From Atrichornis clamosus (Eukaryota; Chordata; Aves; Passeriformes; Menuridae): a DNA stretch of 64,000 nt. The notes under the pieces were generated by a model. It ran no database searches. It was not told where the DNA came from and worked only from the letters and a program-made list of their open reading frames with translations. The translations under genes and the position numbers were made by a program. The stretch spans positions 1-64,000 of the forward strand of contig WBMZ01014045.1 in NCBI GenBank assembly GCA_013400975.1, read 5' to 3'. This document shows positions 13,852-26,105 of this stretch, piece after piece; within the stretch, counting starts at the first letter, position 1, and each line of letters opens with the position of its first letter.

Positions 13852-14814
13852 TCTGGGGGACAGAGGCACAAACACACCTAGAACAAACCATTTTGGGTTT
13901 TTTCTGTGTCAGGGTGGGGAAGAGTTTTTTTAATAAGAATGAAAAAAAAAAAAAGATGAGCTGTAACTCTTTTTCTCTTTGGAATCTGAGGGGGTAGAAA
14001 TCACACTTCTAACAAAAAAAGAGGAGAGAAGTATGTTATTGGAACTGTTGAGGACACAAAAAATGTCTTATATTTCAGTTCAGCTTTAACAGCTGAGCTT
14101 GGAAGAGAAAATCTGTAGAAGAAAGAAACATTGTTTTAAACGAAACCATTTTGGGTTCTAAACTTGGAACCTTTCAGTTGCAAAATGTTACAGCAAAACG
14201 TTTTGTGAAATTTGAAACTTAAAACTCATATGGAATCACTCTTTCCTATGAATATTTTCATTTTCAATGAGGTCTCTATTTGCTCCAGTGCTCTAGTGAA
14301 ATATTCCTAAATAATTACGCCCCCCAAAAATTGTCTTTTCTCTGCATTCAAACCAACTGTTATTCAAAAGATGTTTTCTATGAAGGTAGAAAATATGTCA
14401 AGGTACATCTGCAGTAGGGAGCACTTAAAGTTCAAAGATATATTCAGTCATTCTGATCAGCTGGGTGATGCTTGAGAGTGCAGAGGCCAGCATGCTGAAG
14501 GCTCAGTGCTTTGTGGTTTTCTTTCTGTTTTTAAATTTCTGGCTATAAACATTCTGGGGAGTATCAGAGCATCAGAACTTGATCAAATTCTCCCATCATT
14601 TATCCTCATGTCCCCAAGGCATTTCAGGCCAGGGTGGGGAAAAGTTCCTGACTGGGGCAATTTGGAGCATTTAGAGTAGGTTTCTAGGGTGCCTTGTCCT
14701 CCGTGGTGGTTTCTTTCTTTCTGAAGTGGTTGGAGAATGACCCTGGCTGGCTGCATTTGGTCCCTAAATGAGCGTGATGTGATCATCTCCCTCTGAAGTC
14801 CTGGCTTGCAGAAG

Positions 14815-15143
14815 TGAAGACCTTCCAGTACCTGAAGGGAGCCTATAAGGAATGTGGAGGGAGAATTTTTGAAAGGCATGGAGTGACAGAAAAGGAGGGA
14901 ATGGCTTAAAACTCAAAGAGAGTAGGTATAGATGGGATTTTGGGAAGAAATTCTTCCCTGTGAGGGTGGTGAGGCCCTGGCAAAGGTTGCCCAGAGGAGC
15001 TGTGGCTGCCCCATCCCTGGAAGTGTTCAAGGCCAGGTTGGAGCAACCTGGCATAGCGGGAGGTGTCCCTGCCCATGGCAGGGTTGGAATGGGATGAGTT
15101 TTCATGTCCCTTCCAACCCAAACCATTCTGGGATTCTGTGACA
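14815..15143 (+). mobile_element. CR1 LINE 3' end
   Basis: The sense copy runs from CCTTCCAGTACCTGAAGGGA through ACTCAAAGAGAGTAGGTATA and GGAAGAAATTCTTCCCTGTG to CCTTCCAACCCAAACC and a TTCTGGGATTCTGTGA terminus. It is one of the better preserved copies. Confidence 0.92.
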
Positions 15144-17006
15144 AGTTGACACCCGTGGACCCAGGGCTTCACCCACTGTGGCTGCACGTGGCATTTTGAT
15201 TCCATGCAGTTGTTGTGGTGTCTCTGTGTGTTAAAAGCACAGCCACAAGGAGCACGTTTGGCACTGTGCCTCCTCCCTGACATCGTGGGCTGTGTTTCCT
15301 GAACAGCTGCTACGTGCACAGGAAAGAATCTGATCTTGTACAAGCAGGACAGCCACGTGCAGTTATCGGCAATTCTGCATTCCCTTTCCCAGGGAATATA
15401 TGCTGCTCAGCTGAGATACATCCCTCTTGCTTTTGCTTGCCAGCACTCTTCAGCTGACATCATGTTTGCATGAAGGCTACACCAAGTAGGAACTGTATTA
15501 ACCATTTTTTTCCCCCCCATCTGATATTCCAGCTTTATTCTTTTCTGTTCCTGTCTGCAGTTTGATGTAAGACACTTTGAGTAGAAGTGTACTGGGGTCT
15601 TGTTTTTAATTGCCATTAGCTGGGGACAGTGTAAAGCTATAAAAATGCAGGCAGAGAGAAAAGGACTCTGGAAGAGAGTGATGGGGATAGTGGGACTGTG
15701 GTTCCTGAAGTTTTAGACCAACCAGGGTGCTGTCATCTGTCTGACTTCCCCCAGGAATACTTGGTGTCCCAGGTTTCCTGGTGAACTGGCAGCAGTCCTG
15801 TCTGGGTACCAACAGTGGGACATCTGCAGATCTCAGCTTGGGCAGGGCCAGGTTAATTTGCCCAGGCCATGTGTGAACCGCATTAGTCAGGCTCAAAAAT
15901 GGCAAAGCAAAATTAGTGTGAACCAAAAGCAGGAGAAAGCAGAAACTCTTCTACATTTAAGAACATAAGAATGGTTCTGCTGGGTCAGATCTGAGGCCTG
16001 CCTGACTGGGCGTCTTGTCAGGGGTAGAGATCTGGAAAGAGCATAAAGATAAAGCACATATGTAGTAACACTTCTCCAAATCTCCAGGAATTTTGGCTGG
16101 GAGGCATCCTGAGCCAGAGGTGTTTGTGTTCATTAATTGTGTGTGTTTATTGATTCTCATTTGGAGTTCAGAAAATATTTGTGCTGTGGTGTCAGAGCAG
16201 CTCTGAAGGGTCAGTGAGGGAGGTTGAGATGCTTCAGCCTCCTTCAGGACCAGCAGTCAAGGAGAGAGCAGCATTCTCAGCTCTTAAACTGGTCAGTGAG
16301 GAACTGTGCCTATCACTGGAATTGAAAATTCTGCAGATGCTGAATTAGCTCTTGAGTTAGGAAATCCAGTTTGCTGCCATGAGCAGCCATGTGTGTGCTG
16401 TCTCTTTGTGAGTTCACCTTGGATGCCCTGGCGTTCCGTGTCCGTAAGATGGAACATGACAAGGCTCTTGCTTTCACCGGGGCAGCCACATCCCCATCAC
16501 TTTTACAGGCACTTTGCAGCTCAGAGCAAGCCTAATTTGCATTAGGCAGCACAGGCTGAGGAGCTCAAACACAAGCAATAACTCTTGCCATATCCCTGGA
16601 CTGCACTAGAAGTCACTCTTGTTCTGTATTGAGGCTGTTCCAGTAACTCACTGGCAGTCCATAAAGAAATATGTCACCATTAAAGATGCCATTAAACCTA
16701 GCCCATTTGTCTCCTGGTGGAGACATTCCTTGTCTGACTGCCTCATGAATCATGGCGAGAGTGAAAACTGACTTGCCAGGCCTCCTACTCATTTTTATCC
16801 TGAGAATATTAATCCAGGCTTCTTCTCCAGAAGCCTCCATATAGCCAAGCCAAGGGGAACAGGAGGGACATCAGGAGCTGGTCCCAAGTCCTACAGCTTC
16901 CATCCTTGTGTGCACCATGAAGTTTCCACAGTGGCTTTGGAAGACCAGAGAGAGTCACAGCACCAAACTGGCCAGTGTGTAAGGTGCGGTTCATGAGTTT
17001 CAGTGC
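15144..17006. other. Intergenic, no gene recognised
   Basis: It contains only the tentative old repeat at 15,957-16,130. No coding frame is supported. Confidence 0.5.
15957..16130 (-). mobile_element. Old CR1-type repeat fragment (tentative)
   Basis: AAGAACATAAGAATGGTTCT followed by GCTGGGTCAGATC resembles the antisense 3' end of an old LINE family common in turtles and crocodilians (AAGAACATAAGAA-GG-C--CTGGGTCAGA). The body is too diverged to define. This is from memory of the family, not from a search. Confidence 0.45.
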
Positions 17007-17135
17007 ATCAAACTGAAAGAGAGCAGGTTGAGATCAGATATTAGGAAGAAATTTTTCCCTATGAAGGTGGCGAGGTTGCCCAGAGAAGCTGTGGCTGCCC
17101 CTGGGAGTGTCCAAGGCCTTGCTGGATGGGGCCAG
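17007..17135 (+). mobile_element. CR1 LINE internal 3' fragment, tail lost
   Basis: The sense copy has CTGAAAGAGAGCAGGTTGAG and AGGAAGAAATTTTTCCCTAT, skips the usual AGGCCCTGGCACAG segment, retains GGTTGCCCAGAGAAGCTGTG and stops after AAGGCCTTGCTGGATGGGG. Confidence 0.85.
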
Positions 17136-17954
17136 AGTTTGAATCCAGTTCTCAGGAGGGTGGTACAAATTTTGCAGGACTTTTCTGTGTCTTGGGGGGC
17201 TACCATGATAATAGGAACACTGTTACTTTAAGGACTGATGCCTTCCTCTCTTTTTTGTGCATTAGAGCCTCAACCACAAGCCTTGCTTTAATTTAAATTT
17301 TAAACAGCAGACAGACACACATGCAATGAAGAATTATGGGCTGTTGCTGCCAAGGATGCCATCAAATGACTGAGTGAAAGGGAACATTTACAAACTAATA
17401 AAACCTGTTATTAAGGGCATTATTAATGAAAGGCATTCGAGCAAAATAACTCCCTCCCCCCTCCAAATGCTTGAGGTTACTTTTTGTAACCTCCTCTTTA
17501 TTTTTCTTTTTACTAAGCTTCTTGGGAAGCTAAATACCAAAAGAAATGACTGAAGAAGCAGTCATCATCATATGGGTCATTTTTTTAGGGGCCTGGAGGT
17601 TTCGCAAGAGCCCATGCCATGTGTCTGTTCACCCCTCCCATTTTGCACAGATGTAGTGAACCTCGCAGTCTGTTCTAATTAGCACCAGGCCTAATGAGGA
17701 GCTGTGGAGTGGGAATTCAGGAGTGGGGGGGGGGGGGGGGNNNNGGGGGGGGGGGGGGGGGGGGGGGCAGGGATGGAGAAAAATAATTCATGCTATTATT
17801 ATTTGGTTTTGATTAGTTAGGGAAAATGGTTGTAGGACTGGAAAATGTGATTTGGCACTTAAGGTTTCATTTAGCAAATGGGGTGAAGAGCTGGGAGATG
17901 GGAACTGGTGTGTTTTCCTGGATTTTGGATCATGTAGGTAAGAGTTTGCCTGTC
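17136..17954. other. Intergenic, no gene recognised
   Basis: Non-repetitive AT-rich DNA (about 17,260-17,600) is followed by the poly(G) run with its gap. No coding frame is supported. Confidence 0.5.
17725..17767. repeat. Poly(G) homopolymer with a 4-base assembly gap
   Basis: There are sixteen G, four N (17,741-17,744) and twenty-three G. The true length is unresolved; the N run looks like a placeholder inside a homopolymer that reads could not span. Confidence 0.95.
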
Positions 17955-18325
17955 TTGTCATCTCTGCTCTGCTCTCCTGAGAGCCCACCTGGAATACTGT
18001 GTCCAGTCCTGGTGCCCCCCATGTACAAATACATGGAACTGTTGCAGCAAGTCCAGAGGAGGCCACAGAGTTGATAAGGGTACTTGAGCACCTCCCCTGT
18101 GGAGACAGGCTGAGGAAGTTGGGGCTGTTTAACCTGAAGAAGAGAAGGTTGATATTGGGAAGAAATCCTTCCCTGTGAGCGTGGTGAGGCCCTGGCACAG
18201 GTTGCCCAGAGAAGCTGTGGCTGCCCCATCCCTGGAACTGTCCAAGGCCAGGTTGGATAGGGCTTGGTGCACCTTGGCCTAGTGAAAGGTGCCCATGGCA
18301 GGGGGTAGAATGGGATGAGCAGTTG
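17955..18325 (+). mobile_element. CR1 LINE 3' end including the end of former ORF2
   Basis: The sense copy starts in the coding-derived part (GAGAGCCCACCTGGAATACT, TGTCCAGTCCTGGTGCCC), continues through GTGGAGACAGGCTGAGG and the common 3'UTR, and ends near GGGGGTAGAATGGGATGAGC. The reading frame is broken and the terminal repeat is missing. Confidence 0.9.
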
Positions 18326-20199
18326 TGAGCTGATGCTTCCTCATGCTGTAGACAGGGCAAGGGAAGCACATTTCTGAGCTCGATACAGGCTTTTCTGGGA
18401 AGCTCGGAGTAGGCAGATGCTTGTGAGTGGAGCTACCCACAAGAGAAAGTCAGGAATTGATTATTGTGGAGAAGAGGGAGGGCAAGACCAGAGTTCCTGG
18501 GATGGAGGAGGCAGCCTGTGCTCCATCCCTCCAAGGGGCCAGTCTTGCTCCTGCAGCACAGGGAGTCAGGATGCTGCAGCTCTAGTCTGACTGGTCTGGC
18601 TCTGGTCGTGAGCTCAAACAGCTGGTAGAAAATGGATGATGCAGAAGAAGCATCTTTGGAGTTGGAAGCAGTAAAAGGCTTGGCTTCTTCCGCGACAAAT
18701 GTTTCCGTGAATCAGGATGGAAAAAAACTTCAGCTGGATTAGTTGTATGCAGCTGGGAGAGGGGACTCTGCCAGTTACTCCCTCCTTGCTGTCACTGTGA
18801 AGGAAAGCTAGGGAATGTCTTTAAAGGGATTTCACATGATGCAAGTGCATCTTTCCTGAGGTTTGGGAGGCAGAAGCCTCACTGATGTCTGTCTTGCTTG
18901 CATCTGATGTGGATTATCCCCGAGGGCCACATGCTCCCTGCTCTCGGCCTTTGCAATCCAGCTGCAGTTTGCTCCAATAAAATCCTCTGGCCTAAGAAAA
19001 TCCAGGATCCAAGGTGCTGCTCTGCTGAATGAAGCACCTGCCTGGTGTATGGCACTGGACAGCTCAGTGGGAGCCTGGGAGGGAATAAATGGGATTTGCT
19101 CTCTGTTAGTGCTCAGCACTCTCTTCCTGCCATCCCCGTAACCTGGTAGTGCCTCTACTCTGCAGAGTCCTCTCAATGCACAGTCCTCTCAGCACTTCTG
19201 AGTGTCCTGTGACACCTTGGCTGTGCAGCTCCCACAGATCCCTGGAAAACACACCTCCAAGTGTGGAGGAGTTGGCATTCACAGGGGCACAGTATTCCCC
19301 AGCGAGCAGCCAGCACTATTTACACCGCGCTCTTCAGTGACTGAATACAAAACTGAGATCCCCATCAAGTACAGCTTTCCATGTGGTAGCTGCTGCATCT
19401 GGAGGAGCTGGGAGGCAGCCTCAACACCGCTGCCAGGGAAGGAGGCCAGACTTAAAGGATTTGGATGCAACTGTGGCAGAATGAGGTGGGCTTTAGGGTC
19501 CCTCCCAACCCACACCAGTCTGTGACATTATGACCTTCACCTGATGGGGCTTTTGACTGGCACAGGGAGCAGGGGGCAGGTGTATCAGGGGTATGACACA
19601 CAGGAGTAGCATTTGGGAATGGTTTCCTGGTTTCTTGCTCTTGGGAAGACTCTGTTGGCTTGACTAGAGAGATTGCTGCCTTGTGGGCTGAGTAGAAAGG
19701 GAGGATCATCCGTGCAGCCTGCATCCCATGGACAATGGGAAGGAGCAATATTCCCAACAGACATCTCTCTCTTCTCTCTTAATAGTGTAAGATGATCAGG
19801 GCAGCTGTGCTTTTTAGTTTCTGGTCTAAGCCCATGCCACACTTATTTCAAAAGTTTTCCTGTGTCAGGTGCTCATGGTCCCTCCTGTAAAATGGTGCTT
19901 TCTGAGATCCTTCCTCTGGGCCTTCTCTCCTTAGAGGTTGATACTCTCCAGTTTTGCTTCTAGATTTGCATTTTCTCTCTCCCCCTGGTTTCTGAACACC
20001 CTCTTTGGTAGCCTTAGGTTTGCTCAAGCCTCTCTCAGCTTTTGTTGTGGCTGATGTCTCTCAAAAATATTGGAGTCAGTGCACAGGAGGCCCAGGGGTT
20101 CCCCTTGCATCTGGGCCTGGTTCTACCACCTCAGGTGACACCACGGTGGGTGCATGGTCAAGCAGTATCCATGGATTTACTCTGTGTAAGGACAGCAGT
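18326..20199. other. Intergenic, no gene recognised
   Basis: Apart from a weak CR1 tail near 19,480 nothing is recognisable. Confidence 0.5.
19480..19535 (+). mobile_element. Possible CR1 LINE tail fragment
   Basis: GGGTCCCTCCCAACCCACAC followed by a diverged terminal repeat (TCTGTGACATTATGACC) resembles a degraded CR1 3' terminus. Confidence 0.55.
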
Positions 20200-20335
20200 A
20201 TCACAGGATCCCAGAATGGTTTGGGTTGGAAAGGCCCTTAAAGCTCATCCCATTCCACCCCCTGCCATGGGCAGGGACACCTTCCACTAGACCAGGTTGC
20301 TCCAAGCCCCATCCAACCTGGCCTTGGACACTTCG
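20200..20335 (-). mobile_element. CR1 LINE 3' end, truncated
   Basis: The antisense copy runs from ATCCCAGAATGGTTTGGGTT to GCCTTGGACACTTC, where it stops abruptly. Confidence 0.92.
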
Positions 20336-23234
20336 GGGAAAAATTAGTCTTAATGTGAAAATCTCCATTTTGGTCAGAACACACATTTTCCACTGGAATC
20401 AAGACAGATGGAATGTTTTGCCCATTCGTGCAGCAGAGTCTGATTCCTGACTGCATGCAGTTGCTTTGGAAGAATAAGCTTATTTAGGGCTCAGACTATT
20501 AAAAACATCTGCTTTCCCATGTATCCTGAAGCATGGCAGGATTTGAAAATGGAGAACATGTATCATGCTTGTCCTAGCCACCATAAAACTTCGGCTCCAC
20601 AGTCTAAATTGTGGGATTTTAATGATGGTGTATCTGTATTATTCAGACCTGTGTAATGCACTTTTGGTTATGGTGCTGTGATCTCTTTTCCTGGGTTGGA
20701 CCTGGGCCACCTGACCATATTTCCAGTGTGTGGTTAAACATCAAATGCATCTGAGTAAGCAAAATAATCACTTCCAGACTAAACACATTTCAAATTTGTT
20801 TAGAATATTGAACAAGCTTCATCAGGGGGAGATGTCTCATCTGTGACATCAAGCTACATTGGTGTGTCTCTGCTGATGCCAATTTCTTTTTCCCGTGTTT
20901 TGGGACTAAAAGCATAAAATTCTCTGAAAATCCTCTTTGACTGTGGTAACAATTGGCTGAGGGTCAGTCCTTGCCTTACATCTGGGCATCTCTGAGCATT
21001 AATATCTACATCTCCAGTGGAGGAAAGAGTTATAGACAGTTATCCTCCTCTTTCATGTGGGTAAACTGGATCGTGAACAGACAGTAATCCTGATCTGTTT
21101 AGCTTGGAATGATTTGGGAGAAGCTGGTGACAGTGCTGGAGGAAAGCAGAGTTTTGGCATTGGTTGAGTTTGCTACAAGTCTCCTACTTTTTTAGCAAAA
21201 CTGTTTGCTGGTGCTCAGGGCACCACAGCCCTCCTGCCTACATCTATCTTTTTTGGCTTTTTGGGCTATTTTGTCCGTCTCCTTGCTGGCTACACTTCTG
21301 CAGTTATGGAAAGAGTTTATAATGCATCTGTGGTCCTCAAGGATTCTCTGATGGGAAGGGTGTAATTAAATGTAGTCTCCCACAAAATTCCAAACCAGCC
21401 CTGACTCAGACACCAAAGACGCTCTGGGTACTGCTGCAGGAAGAGCCAACAGGCTCCTTCCTGGCCTTGCAAAACAATGGGAATGCTGAGTAAGAGGAGA
21501 CCAAATAATGAGACTGGTCCTGAGCCAAAAAGTAAAAAAGGTGCCTGCAGGTAGTAGGTGTTGTCCAATGTTTATGCTGAGCCACATGGCCACATTGATT
21601 GTGGATGCTCTGAGACAGAGCCAGCTTCCCTTTGGGAAGCTTTCCTTTGAGTTTAACAAGGCATTTAAGCACATACTTCAGGGCAGAAAGAAGATCCTGG
21701 CTCCAGTGACAATAAACTTAGACATAAATTTGAGCATCTGACTGGAGTTGTGCTTGAGAAAAGCGTTTAAAAATGAGTTCCTAATCGAGCTCTTCCCCAC
21801 CCAGAGATAGTTTTTATCTTGGGCTTCTGAAGTTCTTTACAAATGAACCCTGGCTTCCCCTTTTAAAATATTTAATCTTGGATAGCAATGTAGTCAATCA
21901 TTTCAACCTGCTCTTGGAATGTTTCTGCTTGCAGCAATTATTTTGGGGCACTCAAATTGTCTTTTTTTTTTCCTCTGGTTGTACCTAAGTAGTAAAGGAC
22001 ACAATGGATAGCACACAGGGGTTGTTTTTCAAAATCATTTGAGTACAAGAGTGAGGAAGGAGAGTTTGTGACAAGTAGCCATGTTGATAAACAAATGGGC
22101 TCAAAGGAATTAGTTTCCCAAAGTAACTGCAGCCATTAAATCTGCATGTTTTTGACTTTTCTGAACACATTCTTATCAGTATATTTAGTTAGAAAAATAC
22201 TTTTTTATCTACTGAGAAATGTCTATTCTGTTTTTTTTCAGAACCTGAAGTTTTGAAGCTTAAAAAGGCGCCTCCATTTATATTCCAAGAACAACCAACA
22301 TTTTTATTCAGATTCTGCTTTCTTTAAAGTTTTAATGTTGTTAAGAACAGGGAATTCAGAGATGAGGCTGGATGAGTTCTGTCAAGTTTATTGAGTCATG
22401 GAAGCATCTGGAGACAGTATGGAAACCCTGAACCAAAAACTTTTTGAAGTCTCTTTTTAATGTAATCATCTGGGCTTACTCCACTAAACTCTGTATTTAT
22501 TGGATTTGGATGGAAGATGAGGCAAGAATCAAACTGATATTGTGGAATATAAGTTAAGATTGCATCGCTTTAGGGAAACATTCCTAAATTGTGAATGTTA
22601 ATTGTATGCATATTTCAACATGTAATTGATACTTGATTCACAACCATCGTGAGCATCAAACAAATCAACTGCAGAGCAGTATCTGTTCAGTGTGCATTTA
22701 AATCAACATTGTGTTTGCTTTCTTAAGTATCAGGGAGCAAAGAAAGAGAGTAAACTGTGTGCATGGCCCTGACACTGCAATGCATCACTCAAGCTTGGCT
22801 TCACTGGCATCAGTCCCTTCATTGCCAAGCGGGAATAAATGATTAGTAATAATAGATAATAAAACCTGAGGCACCACTTAGAATGTGTTGTCCCAGGATG
22901 AAGAGCTTCCCTCTGGTTCTGTTGCTTTGTGTCCCTATTGCTGCTGAACACCAGCAGACAGAATAAGTCAGCATGTGGTGTATCAATGGCCTGTCCTTAT
23001 TGTCATTTACCTCTCCACAGTTTAAATAAGCTTCTGATTAATGTGACTTTCCCACATAGCAGGGTCACAGCAGCTTAGCCCATCGCTGGATTTACCCCTC
23101 CCTAAGTGTTTCCAAAAGAAGCCCTTGATGTGATTCAAGAGGTCACTTGCAATGATTCCATGAGAAGAGAATGGGATAGCTATAATATTTACTTTTTTCC
23201 TATTTGCCAGGCCAAAGAAAGTTGGAAAAGAGAG

Positions 23235-23305
23235 GAAAAATGCAAGGTTGGACCACTGACCCACTGTGGTCCCTTCCAACCTGAACCGTCCTGGGATTCT
23301 GTGAA
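23235..23305 (+). mobile_element. CR1 LINE tail fragment
   Basis: The sense tail GGTCCCTTCCAACCTGAACC and TCCTGGGATTCTGTGA marks the CR1 terminus. The body is not recognisable. Confidence 0.75.
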
Positions 23306-24594
23306 GCCAAAGCAAGCCAAGGACTGAAGGAGACTTCCCATTCCCTTGAAATTCCCTCATCTTAGTCCAGGCTTGAGGGATTGCTGGATTGTAACAGGTA
23401 AGGGAGACCAGAGCTACCTGCAAGGCTGCTGTGGGATAATGGCTTTTATCTGAGCTGGAGACAGGACAGGAACTGGTGGATCAGTTCCCAGCAGCAGCCA
23501 TGGGGATGGCCTGGAGGAAGCAGCTGAAATCAAACAAACATTGGGTTTTTAGTGTTTCTGAGAACTGTCTGGGTCACCTCCTTATCTGTGATTTGTATTT
23601 CTCAAGAATAGGCTGTTCAACTCTCTGGTTGAGAGGACTCACCGCCTTGGAATTACAGCTGGGAAAAGCTTTCGGAAAAACAGAAGATGTGCTGGAGGAG
23701 GATAGTGTTGTCTCTCTGGCCTGGCAGGTTTGTATAGGTTTGGGGGCTTTTTTTCCATTAAGATGAGAAATTGATTATATTATTTGGAGAAAAGTATTCC
23801 TTGGAAAAATCATTATTTACTCACACGCCATGATGTCCTGTTGCTATGATCTCAAAAGAAACAAACAGTTTCCTTGTCAAAAACTTCCAGATCTCTTGAG
23901 CAGGCTGTGCCGCAAAGGTCTGACTGTCTCCCTCCTCCTGCAGGCATCTCCTGCTTCTTCCTTCAGGCCTTTTCCTTGTTTAGGTACTGAAAGACACATT
24001 GCCTTTCCTTGATTTAGGTCTGTGATTGTGGATTTCAGAGTCAGTCATTGCCAGCTTCCAAAGCCATGGTGTGTTTATAATATTCTGGAAGGACAAAGTT
24101 CTTAGTTCAGGAGTAAAACAAGACGACATTTCCAGTGACTTTTGTATTGTGTTTGTCTTTGGACTGTGCATTTCATTTTACTTTTCACCACGTGGTATTC
24201 CTTACTCCTTGCAGACTCTAGAATAAGATGACAAGAGAGGCATAATGAAGGATAATTGGATTAAAACCAGTGTTTGATTGTGGTAATGTGACGCTTCTTT
24301 CTGGCCTTAATCTTTGAATTTACAACTGAGGGCTAAGCAGTGCCCAGTGTCAGGGCTAAGTGTGGACAACAACACTGAATCCCAGGAGAGCCTCTAGCCT
24401 CCAGCAGGGTGGGATACTCTGCTCCAGGTGCTGTCCACAGTGTCTCAGGTACTGTTGCTGCACAAATGATGTTACATTCTAGGCCTGCATGAGTGGATTC
24501 TGCTCATTCACTTCAGCTCTAAGGGCTGACAGTAGTGAGGAATTCCCTGCCAACCACACCTCCCTGAGGATTTCCTGGCTGTGTCATTCCTTAC

Positions 24595-24645
24595 GTGCTG
24601 GACTAGATGATCTCCAGCAATGTGGGGCTTCCCCTTCGTAGGGTG
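24595..24645 (+). mobile_element. Possible CR1 LINE tail fragment
   Basis: CTGGACTAGATGATCTCCAG is the motif that precedes the CR1 terminus in another avian subfamily, but the following GGTCCCTTCCAAC is absent. This is weak evidence. Confidence 0.4.
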
Positions 24646-25907
24646 GCTACTGTTTGCTCTGGGATTTCCCAGCACGTTCAGGCAGAAATGAATCTGTTTT
24701 TTGCATGCAAGGCTCAGATCTACTCTGGATGCACAAACAACGTGTGCACAACCCTCTGAGAGCTGGATTTCACACACCCCATTGTGCAGGTCTCTCAGAC
24801 ACTTGCTGAAATCCTTGACTAAAGCAGAAAATCTTAATTGTTTTTCAGACTCACTCTGCGGGCAGAAAAAAAGCACAAATGGAGAGAAATATGACCCTAT
24901 CTGACCAACTCTAAACTGTGACTGATTTATATTCTGTGGTGCAACATGACCCTGCCTGAGCTGCAACAGAAGGAGATTTGCCTTGCAATCAGAGAGTTTT
25001 CTCTGTGTGTCTATTTCTGTCAACCCAAGTGGGGAAACCTTTGGATCCCATTCAACAGGTTGGGATGACTCAGTCACCAAACTTAGACTCCCAGCTGGGC
25101 TGGTCACCCTACCCCAGTACACACAATATGTGACACAAGGATTGATTCCTCTTGGCTCCCTTACTGGGAATTTTTTTGTGGCATGTTGCAGAATCCTGTC
25201 CTGTTAACTCCCTAGCAGCCTCGTGCTGTGAGCTGCACCTTCATTACCCTCAACATAGGATGAGGAATGGGAAGTTTCTGACTTAATTCCGTGGTCTCAG
25301 TCTCCTCCTTATCATCATTCCCAAGTGCTGTGGGACATTTCTTCAAACATCTCATCTCTTATGAGCTCATCTCTTACAGCCTGCGATGGGACAAGGTTTT
25401 CATCACCCTTTAGCAGCTGTAGGATGGAAGATGGGATTTTTCCAAAGCACTCACCCTGTGAACTACCCTTCTGTGGAAATAAATGGTGAACAATCTCTAT
25501 TTCCGTGGGACAAGGGTTAGAGCAGCAGTAGGGTTTTTGTAAAATCCCACAGATGAAGCCAAGTTTTGAGCACTCATCATCCTGAATTCTCTTTAAAGAC
25601 AAGAAGGGAAATCCCAACAAGAGGCTCCAAAGGAACATAAAATTTTCCTCCCTCTTTTCAGCACACAGCGTGGGAGCAGAGACCTCTTGTGACCTTGCCT
25701 CCTACCTCTGTTTATCCTGTAAAATGGATATAAAAGATGTAATCTGAACAAAAGATGGAATTTGTAGATATATGAATATGTGATCTTGAGTTAAATGAAC
25801 CTTGGTTTTGAAGTATCAGTACATTTTGTGAATGGCCTCTGCTCTAAAGTGGAGACAGTGACATTGGTCTTAGAGCAAACATGTTTCTCCTAAAATTATC
25901 ACCAGTA

Positions 25908-26105
25908 ACAATCATATTGGAAGGGACTTTAAAGCCCATCCAGTCCCACCCCTTGCCACGGGCAGGGACACCTTCCACTATCCCAGGTGGCTCCAAGCCC
26001 CGTCTAACCTGGCCTTGGACACTTCCAGGGATGGGGCAGCCACAGCTTCTCCGGGAAACCTGTGCCAGGGCCTCACCTCCCTCACAGGGAAGAATTTCTT
26101 CTTCT
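25908..26105 (-). mobile_element. CR1 LINE 3' end, tail missing
   Basis: The antisense copy retains ATTGGAAGGGACTTTAAAGC and CACGGGCAGGGACACC to CACAGGGAAGAATTTCTTC. The terminal AATGGTTTGGG part is replaced by diverged sequence. Confidence 0.88.

Larger units (their letters stand above)
7951..14814. other. Intergenic, no gene recognised
   Basis: It holds a tentative old repeat tail near 8,565, a short duplication at 10,832 and homopolymers near 13,830. A 190-codon open frame (plus strand, 8,050-8,622) overlaps that repeat tail and has no family signature. Confidence 0.5.
20336..25907. other. Intergenic, no gene recognised
   Basis: Only CR1 tails near 23,235 and possibly 24,595 are seen. 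A 204-codon open frame on the minus strand (24,508-25,122) has no family signature and partly overlaps the latter. Confidence 0.5.

Noticed and set aside
24508..25122. 204-codon open frame on the minus strand
   Set aside because: No domain, signal peptide or known family signature; it begins in unremarkable DNA and ends over a possible CR1 tail. One frame of this length is expected by chance in tens of kilobases examined in six frames.
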